A stretch of DNA of 64,000 nt from Prolixibacteraceae bacterium (GTDB taxonomy: Bacteria > Bacteroidota > Bacteroidia > Bacteroidales > Prolixibacteraceae). Position 1 is the stretch's first letter. Each line of letters starts with the position of its first letter. The notes under the pieces were generated by a model, which worked only from the letters and a program-made list of their open reading frames with translations, was not told the DNA's origin and ran no database searches. Below, piece by piece: positions 56,765 to 64,000 of the stretch. Position numbers and translations under genes: made by a program. The stretch is from NCBI GenBank assembly GCA_025355875.1, contig JANXYV010000077.1:1-64000 (forward strand), given 5' to 3'.

Positions 56765-58753
56765 TTAGAACTGAAATCGAAGCTGGATTTTTATTTCCGA
56801 TTTGGTCGTCGAATTGGCCACAATTCCACCATTCGATTGTTCGAACTGGTGGGTCGTTGCACACTTCACCCAAAATGACAGATGCTCCGAAAGTTTATAC
56901 TGAACGTTGAAATACGACCGGATTCCCTTGCCATACAATGCCGGAACTGAAAATGAATAAAGCACATCATTCTCGTAAGCATACAACCGCGAATCATAAC
57001 CATCAGTTTGAAAATATGCCAAACGGCCATTAAGCGCCCATGGTCTTTTCTGAAATTTATAAACCACATCCTGAAGGACAAGAATTCCATTCTCATGGTT
57101 CAATTTCGAATAAGCCGAGAATTCCACCCTGGATTTCAAGCTAAACTGTGCATTCAGAATTTGGGCGTAATTGAGTCGTAAGCGGTTGATCACTTTTCGT
57201 TCATTATATTTCAATGCATCCAAAATTTGTTTCTCATCCTTTTCTTCCTGAAAAAACCGCAGGTATAAACTGGTTTTCCGAGTCGGATTATAAGATACCT
57301 GTGAAAACAACTCAGCTCCGGATGACGGGGCAGCAGTCGTATATTTGATCCATTTACTTCTGAAAAGATCGGCATATCCCAATACCGTCCAATGCGCAGC
57401 AGGGAAAAATTTCAAGCCAACATAAAGTCCCTGTTCATCATTGTTCCGCGATGATTCGGTAAAAGAATTTGAGAAATAGCTGAAATATGTTTTGTTGATA
57501 TTCCGGTAAACCAGCGACAGTTCTGCATTTGCAGCAGGCTTCAGCATAGCGCCTGCCATCAGTGCCTTTCCGGAATAACTGCTCACAGCGGCCTCTCCAA
57601 AAAAATAAAGTTTGCGCACCGACCCTTTCCAATCAAACCCGGCTACCAGGGTTTCTTTCCCAATCGGAAAAAACTGATTATAAGGTTCAGCCTCCCGAAT
57701 CATTTCCGTATCAAAACGGTTAAAAACCGTGGTAAATCCAAACACCCAACGATCGAACGAATAAATGACGTGTCCACCTGTGGTAAACTGACTAACGGAA
57801 TTCTCTCCTGCAATCTCCGATTCGGTACGATGATATCCGCTGGTCTGAAAGGCGCCAAAATATGCTTTTCCGTCGAGGTTATCTACGTGGGCATCTATTC
57901 GGTTCAGTGAAATGAATGGTGAGAAAACAAAATGCCGGTACTGAAACTTACCAGCCAATCCGCGGAAAAACTGATTTTCGTCGGTGGAAGAATACGATCG
58001 GATTCCCTGGTCCGGACGGAAAATCTGGGTAGTCTCCGCCGATTTTCCCATAGAAAACCCTTGCCAGGCAACCAAACCTTGTCCGAAACGGACGATATAA
58101 TCACCCGCAAAAATCCGGTTTCCAGCCTTTCCCAACCTGAAATTGACAAATGCACTGTTATAATCAAATCCCTGCTTGTTCGACTGGGTGAAAAATGATT
58201 CTCCGGGATCCTTTTCAGCCACCAAACCAAATTCATACCTGGACGAGGCTTGACGAAAACGCAGATAATAGCGTTCTGCTGAACCTTCATACCGGGTAGT
58301 TTCAGGCTGTACTTCCGATGAAAACGACCTCGTCGACTTCAGGAACAGGTCGCTGACTGTTTTCTTCATTGCAACGATCTGACCCTGAGTCTCGAAACTA
58401 ACAAAGGGTTCAATCCGTTGCAGTACATCCGGAGTAAAACCCTCTATCGAAGCCATTTCATAAACACTGTAGATTGTGCCGGTTTTTTGCCTGAAACTAA
58501 TCAGGTTTTCAATTTGCAAACTCGATAACAAATGCAACTGCATGAGTTCAGCGCTGGTTGCCACATTCATCTTCAATGGATTCTGCCTGAAACGGATCAG
58601 ATCATCCAGAATTTCCTGGAAGTCAGTATCGTCGCTCATATTTTCGCCAGCCGACTCCAATATATCTTCCACAATTTGCTGCAACATGGGATCCTGGGCT
58701 TCCGACATCATTGCCATTCCTGCAATCAATATGGAAAGAATCAGTCTTTTCAT
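56765..58753 (-). CDS. Helix-hairpin-helix (ComEA-like) domain protein with C-terminal outer-membrane beta-barrel-like region
   Basis: Signal peptide; NPLKMNVATSAELMQLHLLSSLQIENLISFRQKTGTIYSVYEMASIEGFTPDVLQRIEPFVSF; long beta-rich region ending LRFQF. Confidence 0.75.
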   Translation of the reverse strand: MKRLILSILIAGMAMMSEAQDPMLQQIVEDILESAGENMSDDTDFQEILDDLIRFRQNPLKMNVATSAELMQLHLLSSLQIENLISFRQKTGTIYSVYEMASIEGFTPDVLQRIEPFVSFETQGQIVAMKKTVSDLFLKSTRSFSSEVQPETTRYEGSAERYYLRFRQASSRYEFGLVAEKDPGESFFTQSNKQGFDYNSAFVNFRLGKAGNRIFAGDYIVRFGQGLVAWQGFSMGKSAETTQIFRPDQGIRSYSSTDENQFFRGLAGKFQYRHFVFSPFISLNRIDAHVDNLDGKAYFGAFQTSGYHRTESEIAGENSVSQFTTGGHVIYSFDRWVFGFTTVFNRFDTEMIREAEPYNQFFPIGKETLVAGFDWKGSVRKLYFFGEAAVSSYSGKALMAGAMLKPAANAELSLVYRNINKTYFSYFSNSFTESSRNNDEQGLYVGLKFFPAAHWTVLGYADLFRSKWIKYTTAAPSSGAELFSQVSYNPTRKTSLYLRFFQEEKDEKQILDALKYNERKVINRLRLNYAQILNAQFSLKSRVEFSAYSKLNHENGILVLQDVVYKFQKRPWALNGRLAYFQTDGYDSRLYAYENDVLYSFSVPALYGKGIRSYFNVQYKLSEHLSFWVKCATTHQFEQSNGGIVANSTTKSEIKIQLRFQF

Positions 58754-59574
58754 TTTCCGAAGCAATAGTGAAAACTTACAGAAGGTGAATCGCCCAAATA
58801 TTGATGGTACGAACTGGCCAGATCCACGCCAAGCATTTTAAGGTGAAATCCAATACCGGCAGCTATCTGATAGGGTTTTCCTGAAAAACCACCTCTCAAA
58901 TAAAACTTGTCAAGGATAGAATATTCCATACCAGTCCGGACAATAACATGTTGACTCCAGTCATTTTCGAGCTCGGTTGAGATACTGAATGAATCTGAAA
59001 GCTGGACTCGGGCGCCAAAATTGATTTGCGATGGATACCTGTAGGTTCCCGATGCAGTTTGGACGCCTGTTTGAAATGGATTCAGGAAATGCAGGCCAGC
59101 AACGAGTTGTTTCGAAAAAAGGTATTGGACTCCCAGTTCAATGCCAGCCGAAGCTTCGCTGTGATTGTCCTCAGACAGAAAAATGCGGTAATAATTAAAT
59201 TGCAACCCGAAATTGAGTTTGGGAATGATGCGCCGGGCGTAACTCAAGCCTAACTTCTCCTGATGAAAGGGATTTTTTCCGAATTGCGAAAGTGAGACTG
59301 CAAAAACCGATGATTGGACCGGGAAAACCAGCAATCCGGAACTGGTCGATAATTCACTGATCAGAAAGCGATTCTGAAATGATCCGCCAATTTCTGTCCG
59401 GTCGGTTTGTGCCAGGCCTGCCTGGTTTCCAAAAACCGACCAGCAGTCTGATAAACCCACAGAAGCGCCTGCCAGTGAGTGGCTTCGCGCTCCGGACGAA
59501 AACAAATCCTGAGACCGGACCTCCGATCCGTGAAGCAGGAATATTGCAAAGATTAGAAGCGGTAACAATTTCAT
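58750..59574 (-). CDS. PorV/PorQ-like outer-membrane protein
   Basis: FSSGARSHSLAGASVGLSDCWSVFGNQAGLAQTDRTEIGGSFQNRF...; 4-nt overlap with the HHH gene. Confidence 0.65.
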   Translation of the reverse strand: MKLLPLLIFAIFLLHGSEVRSQDLFSSGARSHSLAGASVGLSDCWSVFGNQAGLAQTDRTEIGGSFQNRFLISELSTSSGLLVFPVQSSVFAVSLSQFGKNPFHQEKLGLSYARRIIPKLNFGLQFNYYRIFLSEDNHSEASAGIELGVQYLFSKQLVAGLHFLNPFQTGVQTASGTYRYPSQINFGARVQLSDSFSISTELENDWSQHVIVRTGMEYSILDKFYLRGGFSGKPYQIAAGIGFHLKMLGVDLASSYHQYLGDSPSVSFHYCFGK

Positions 59575-59593
59575 AACCTTCAGATAAAAAAAA

Positions 59594-59617
59594 GTTCCTG
59601 AAACTGATCTCAGGAAC
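59594..59617. terminator. Stem-loop downstream of purE, near PorV/PorQ-like gene start
   Basis: GTTCCTGA-aactgatc-TCAGGAAC. Confidence 0.6.
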
Positions 59618-59664
59618 AGGTTTCTTACCCTACAAGTTACAAATCTTTTGTTAACGAGTCAAGC

Positions 59665-60171
59665 CTAATTCGTTTTAAACTTGAATTTTACATCAGCAAG
59701 ATCGGTATTGGCTTTTTCAATTTTAAGCTTCAGGTTTTCCTTAAAGACGTCGAGTTTGCCTGCCAGTTCCGGATTGCCCAGCGCCATCATCTGAACAGCC
59801 AGAATACCAGCATTTTGAGCGCCATTAACCGCAACAGTTGCAACCGGTATTCCAGGGGGCATCTGAACAATGGCCAATAGCGAATCGAGCCCGCTTAACG
59901 ATGCGTTGATCGGCACCCCGATAACAGGCAAAGTAGTCATAGCAGCTATCACTCCGGGCAAATGAGCAGCCATTCCGGCAGCAGCAATAACCACCTGAAT
60001 TCCACGCCCTTTTGCTCCTTTGGCAAAAATTTCAACCGCTTCCGGAGTCCGGTGAGCCGACAAAGCATTGATTTCAAACGGAATTTCAAATTCGTCCAAA
60101 ATCCGGGCTGCTGCTTCCATCACCCCCAAATCAGAGGTACTTCCCATGATAATACTCACTAGTGGTTTCAT
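59665..60171 (-). CDS. purE: 5-(carboxyamino)imidazole ribonucleotide mutase
   Basis: VSIIMGSTSDLGVMEAAARILDEFEIPFEINALSAHRTPEAV...AAGMAAHLPGVIAAMTTLPVIGVP. Confidence 0.95.
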   Translation of the reverse strand: MKPLVSIIMGSTSDLGVMEAAARILDEFEIPFEINALSAHRTPEAVEIFAKGAKGRGIQVVIAAAGMAAHLPGVIAAMTTLPVIGVPINASLSGLDSLLAIVQMPPGIPVATVAVNGAQNAGILAVQMMALGNPELAGKLDVFKENLKLKIEKANTDLADVKFKFKTN

Positions 60172-60303
60172 CTTTTCAAAATTTCTTTTTTCCAATATAA
60201 ATTAGTTTTGTTACTTTGTCACTTTATTTTTCAAACCAGAAAAACAGCAAAAACCAAAGAATACAATTGACTGTAAACATAGAAAATTTCAACTGAAAGC
60301 GTA

Positions 60304-60846
60304 ATGAAGAACGTAACTATTAATGAGCGTGAATTCGAAATTTTTATTCCCTACGAAAAAATCAGAGCCATCGTAGAAGAAATGGCAGATAAAATGAACA
60401 AGGATTTTGAAGGCAAAAATCCGCTGTTCCTCTGCATTTTGAACGGTTCATTTATGTTTGCAGCCGAAATTTTTAAGCGGATTTCATTGCTCGATGCCGA
60501 AATATCGTTCATTAAGCTGGCTTCCTATTCGGGAACACATACAACTGGCGAAGTAAAGCAACTGATTGGGTTGAACGAAGACCTAACAGGCCGAACGGTG
60601 ATTGTACTCGAAGACATTGTCGATTCCGGAATCACAATTGCCAATACCATTGAACAGATCAAAGCAAAAAACCCGGCAGAAATCAGAATTGCCACTTTGC
60701 TTCTGAAACCGGATGCACTTCAGATCAAAGTAGAACTTGACTATATCGGGCTTGAAATCCCAAATGATTTTATCGTTGGTTACGGATTGGATTATGACCG
60801 AAAAGGCCGCAATTTGATTGACATCTACAAAGTAATCGACAAATAA
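60304..60846 (+). CDS. hpt: Hypoxanthine phosphoribosyltransferase
   Basis: LFLCILNGSFMFAAEIFKRI; TVIVLEDIVDSGITIANTIEQI; FIVGYGLDYDRKGRNL. Confidence 0.94.
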   Translation: MKNVTINEREFEIFIPYEKIRAIVEEMADKMNKDFEGKNPLFLCILNGSFMFAAEIFKRISLLDAEISFIKLASYSGTHTTGEVKQLIGLNEDLTGRTVIVLEDIVDSGITIANTIEQIKAKNPAEIRIATLLLKPDALQIKVELDYIGLEIPNDFIVGYGLDYDRKGRNLIDIYKVIDK

Positions 60847-60859
60847 TCCTTTCTCTTCC

Positions 60860-61432
60860 ATGTTAAATCTTGTTTTATTTGGCCCGCCAGGCGCTGGAAA
60901 AGGCACCCAGGCTGATTTTTTGATTGAAAAGTACAAGCTGAATCACCTGTCGACCGGGGATTTATTGCGCGATCAGATCGCTGCTGAAACAGAACTGGGA
61001 AAGGAAGCCAAACGCTATATAGATAAAGGATATCTTGCACCTGATTCGGTGGTAATTGAGATGATCAAGAACATCCTTAAGGAAAATAAGGAAGCCAACG
61101 GATACATTTTCGATGGCTTTCCACGCACGGTGGCCCAGGCCAAAGCGCTGGACGAATTATTGAACGAATACAACATACCGGTTTCAGGAATGCTTTGCCT
61201 GAGGGTTGATGAAGAAGAATTGAAGCAAAGATTGCTCAACCGTGGAAAAACCTCCGGCCGGCCAGACGACCAGGATTTTTCAATCATTGAAAACCGAATC
61301 CGGATTTACAACGAAAAGACTGAGCCTCTGCGCGATTATTATCGGGCGCAAAACAAATACTACAAAATTGATGGCGCCGGCTCGATCGAAGAGGTTACCA
61401 AGCGATTGGTCGACACGATCGCAATACTTTAA
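60860..61432 (+). CDS. adk: Adenylate kinase
   Basis: LVLFGPPGAGKGTQADFLIEKYKLNHLSTGDLLRDQIAAETELG; GYIFDGFPRTVAQA. Confidence 0.96.
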   Translation: MLNLVLFGPPGAGKGTQADFLIEKYKLNHLSTGDLLRDQIAAETELGKEAKRYIDKGYLAPDSVVIEMIKNILKENKEANGYIFDGFPRTVAQAKALDELLNEYNIPVSGMLCLRVDEEELKQRLLNRGKTSGRPDDQDFSIIENRIRIYNEKTEPLRDYYRAQNKYYKIDGAGSIEEVTKRLVDTIAIL

Positions 61433-61450
61433 GATTCTGATATTAAACTC

Positions 61451-61487
61451 AAAAGACGAATGGGCACCTCCCATTCGTCTTTTTTTG
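61451..61487 (+). terminator. Rho-independent-like terminator after adk
   Basis: AAGACGAATGGG-cacct-CCCATTCGTCTT followed by T-run. Confidence 0.88.
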
Positions 61488-61559
61488 CTTATATTGCGAC
61501 ACTAAAAAAAGTGATCAGTGGTCAGTCGCAGTATCCAAGCTTCGATTTTTTTCATGCAA

Positions 61560-61610
61560 CCCGGAACTTGAAACCCAGAACTTTGAACCTGGAACTTGAA
61601 ACTTGAAACC
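61560..61610. repeat. Direct repeats (ggaacttgaaac, period 28) before obgE
   Basis: GGAACTTGAAAC at 61563-61574 and 61591-61602 with degenerate intervening copies. Confidence 0.75.
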
Positions 61611-61617
61611 TTTATAG

Positions 61618-62607
61618 ATGTCAGATACTAATTTTGTTGATTACGTTAAAATCTATTGCAAATCAGGCAGTGGCGGACCCGGCTCTGCACATTTCAGGCG
61701 CGAAAAATCGGAGCCAAAAGGAGGTCCCGATGGTGGAGACGGAGGCCGTGGTGGCCATGTGATCCTGAAAGGCAATGAGCAAATGTGGACCCTGCTGCAC
61801 TTGAAATACCGAAAACATATTTTTGCCGGACACGGCGAATCGGGAGGCAAACAATGCAGCAGCGGAGCTGATGGAGAAGATGTTTATCTGGATGTTCCAC
61901 TGGGAACAGTCGCCAAGGATGCCGAAACGGGCGAATTTTTGTTCGAAATTACCAAAGAAGGCGAAACTCATATTATTGCTCAGGGCGGCCGTGGTGGCCA
62001 GGGAAATGTACATTTCAAATCGGCCACCCAGCAAACTCCGCGTTTTTCCCAACCCGGCGAAGAATTCACCGAAGGTTGGTTTACCCTGGAATTAAAAATT
62101 CTGGCCGATGTTGGCTTGGTGGGTTTTCCCAGTGCCGGAAAATCAACTTTGCTTTCAGTGGTTTCGGCGGCCAAACCTAAAATTGCCGATTATCCGTTCA
62201 CTACGCTGGTTCCCAATCTGGGAATCGTAGCTTATCGAGATAATCAGTCATTTGTGATGGCCGATATTCCGGGAATCATTGAAGGTGCTCATGAAGGAAA
62301 AGGTCTCGGACTTCGATTCCTCCGGCATATTGAGCGCAATTCAATGCTTTTGTTCATGGTTCCGGCTGATGCGAAAGATTACCGCCAGGAATTTGGTATC
62401 CTGATGAACGAATTGCTGCAATTCAATCCGGAATTACTCGATAAAGAACGGTTTTTGGTGATCAGCAAAAGTGATTTTCTGGACGATGAACTGAAAGTTG
62501 AAATCAGCGAATCTCTGAGAGACATTCCGCATTTGTTCATTTCGTCGATCACTGGACAAGGAATCGTGCAACTAAAAGATAAAATCTGGCAAATCCTGAA
62601 TAAATAG
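61618..62607 (+). CDS. obgE: GTPase ObgE/CgtA
   Basis: Glycine-rich N-terminal Obg fold ([16 protein letters not shown]), [39 protein letters not shown]. Confidence 0.96.
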   Translation: MSDTNFVDYVKIYCKSGSGGPGSAHFRREKSEPKGGPDGGDGGRGGHVILKGNEQMWTLLHLKYRKHIFAGHGESGGKQCSSGADGEDVYLDVPLGTVAKDAETGEFLFEITKEGETHIIAQGGRGGQGNVHFKSATQQTPRFSQPGEEFTEGWFTLELKILADVGLVGFPSAGKSTLLSVVSAAKPKIADYPFTTLVPNLGIVAYRDNQSFVMADIPGIIEGAHEGKGLGLRFLRHIERNSMLLFMVPADAKDYRQEFGILMNELLQFNPELLDKERFLVISKSDFLDDELKVEISESLRDIPHLFISSITGQGIVQLKDKIWQILNK

Positions 62608-62683
62608 TTCGAAGTGCCTGGAGTTTAGAGTGCCTAGAGTTATTTTAGAACTCCGAAATCCAGGCACTCAAGGCACTCCGAAC
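62607..62683. repeat. Palindromic intergenic repeat (gttcgaagtgcct family) after obgE
   Basis: GTTCGAAGTGCCT...AGGCACTCCGAAC; related to 19006-19052. Confidence 0.85.
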
Positions 62684-62697
62684 TTTAACCACTTTTT

Positions 62698-63387
62698 ATG
62701 GAAACGATCAAACAAATAGACCAATCTCTGTTGCTTTTCCTGAACAGCTTTCACAATGCGTTCTGGGATAAGGCGGTCACTATTTTTACCAGTATTGAAA
62801 TCTGGATTCCATTCTATTTGCTGATCATTTACTTCATTATCAAAACGTACAAACGAAATTCAATATACATCCTGATCCTGATCGGCCTTTCGATCGTTTT
62901 GAGCGACCAGTTTTCAGGATTAATTAAAAATTTGGTACAACGGCTGCGTCCGACCCAGGATCCGGTTCTGGGAAGTGTCGTCCACAATGTGTACGACCGA
63001 GGCGGAGCTTATGGGTTCTTTTCAGCCCATGCAGCAAACACCTTTACCATGGCCGTCATTACCGCCAAACTCTTTAAAAATCAAATCTATACTATCCTTA
63101 TATTCACCTGGGCTGTACTGGTTTCATACACCCGAATCTACATCGGCCTGCATTATCCGGGTGACATTTTGACCGGCTGGATCTGGGGATTCTTAGCTGG
63201 ATTGGCATTTTACCAGTTCATGGTTATCGTTCAGAGAAGGTACTTTAAGGCGACTTCACCCGAAATAGCCAAAAAATCCATTTCGTATTCCGACTCGATG
63301 CAACTGATCCTCTTTGTAACAATTTATGTGGCAACGATACTCATTACCATCAATCGTTTAACCGCCTATCAGTTCTTTGTCCAATGA
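62698..63387 (+). CDS. Phosphatase PAP2 family protein
   Basis: KNLVQRLRPTQDP, FFSAHAANTFTMAV, YTRIYIGLHYPGDILTGWIWG (KxxxxxxRP-PSGH-like-SRxxxxxHxxxD). Confidence 0.92.
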   Translation: METIKQIDQSLLLFLNSFHNAFWDKAVTIFTSIEIWIPFYLLIIYFIIKTYKRNSIYILILIGLSIVLSDQFSGLIKNLVQRLRPTQDPVLGSVVHNVYDRGGAYGFFSAHAANTFTMAVITAKLFKNQIYTILIFTWAVLVSYTRIYIGLHYPGDILTGWIWGFLAGLAFYQFMVIVQRRYFKATSPEIAKKSISYSDSMQLILFVTIYVATILITINRLTAYQFFVQ

Positions 63388-64000
63388 ATTCAGAAATTCT
63401 CAGGAACTACCAATTACTTTCTACACAATATCAGTCGGATTTCAATGTCAAAAAGCAACAGCTGAGGCTGATTTCATTGGCCCGTCTGGTCTGTTTTATC
63501 GGCATTTTCCTTGCCATTTATTACCTGAATCCTATAAATAAAATGCTGGCTTTTGGACTAGCTATCCTATTCCTTGCAGCATTCCTTTTCCTGATCAAAA
63601 AATACATTCAGACTGAAATGAAAGTCCTGTTTTTCGAACGGCTAATTCAGATCAACTCCGATGAAATCAAAGCCATCCACCGCGATTTCAACCCTTTTGA
63701 TCCGGGAAATGAATTCACCGATCCTCACCACGATTACAGCTACGATCTGGATTTGTATGGCATTGGTTCCCTGTTTCAATTCCTGAACCGGACAGTCACC
63801 CGAAAAGGGAAAATACAACTTTCCACGCTTCTGAACCAAAGCCAGCGAAAAGTAGATAAAATTACTTCACTGCAATCGGCTATTCAGGAACTATCCGGAG
63901 AAATTACCTGGAGGCAGCATTTTCAGGCCAAAGGAAAGGAATCAGAAGATTTGAAAAGCCAAAGTCCGATTGAAGAATCCATCCGTCAAGCAGTCCATCT
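63384..64000 (+). CDS. MutS-related protein with N-terminal transmembrane segments (3' truncated by window edge)
   Basis: Open to window end: MNSEILRNYQLLSTQYQSDFNVKKQQLRLISLARLVCFIGIFLAIYYL...DLDLYGIGSLFQFLNRTVTRKGKIQLSTLLNQ; ATGA overlap with PAP2 gene; not in ORF track. Confidence 0.75.
   Translation, partial: MNSEILRNYQLLSTQYQSDFNVKKQQLRLISLARLVCFIGIFLAIYYLNPINKMLAFGLAILFLAAFLFLIKKYIQTEMKVLFFERLIQINSDEIKAIHRDFNPFDPGNEFTDPHHDYSYDLDLYGIGSLFQFLNRTVTRKGKIQLSTLLNQSQRKVDKITSLQSAIQELSGEITWRQHFQAKGKESEDLKSQSPIEESIRQAVH

Noticed and set aside
1-64000. CRISPR arrays, tRNA/rRNA genes, transposases, integrases or prophage genes
   Set aside because: I scanned intergenic regions for regularly spaced repeats and tRNA TPsiC-like motifs and the ORF list for mobile-element proteins; nothing convincing was found. 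tRNAscan-SE/Infernal would be needed to exclude divergent RNAs.

Overview
This 64 kb window is a gene-dense chromosomal segment from a Bacteroidota genome, probably Bacteroidales/Marinilabiliales-like. The assignment rests on gene content, T9SS C-terminal sorting domains, TAnnTTTG-type -7 boxes and intergenic repeat style. I found no rRNA, tRNA, CRISPR array, transposase or prophage. Core content includes an rsfS-ftsH-LUD-DUF2007-cdsA-psd-pssA block, a complete 14-gene nuoA-N operon (11.6-24.9 kb) with a short NuoG, and ndk, DUF721, recF, ribH, dapB, lepB, purE, hpt, adk and obgE. The last gene is a membrane-anchored MutS-like protein cut by the window edge. Accessory content (38-60 kb) includes two T9SS cargo proteins, one a catalytic-domain-free tandem CBM9-like protein. 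It also includes a SxtJ / DUF5989 / carbamoyltransferase / SGNH-TPR cassette whose 49-aa DUF5989 gene is absent from the supplied ORF track. Other accessory genes are a HEFGH metallopeptidase, a TonB receptor, a two-gene LysO exporter and a helix-hairpin-helix/beta-barrel plus PorV/PorQ-like pair. The most unusual sequence feature is a perfect 17-bp inverted repeat with a 5-nt loop inside the LUD-domain gene. It is 39 nt long, spans exactly codons 19-31 and is in frame. Several intergenic palindromic repeat families are present, and four of them interrupt the nuo operon at gene junctions. All calls were made by eye from sequence and family knowledge; no database searches were run.
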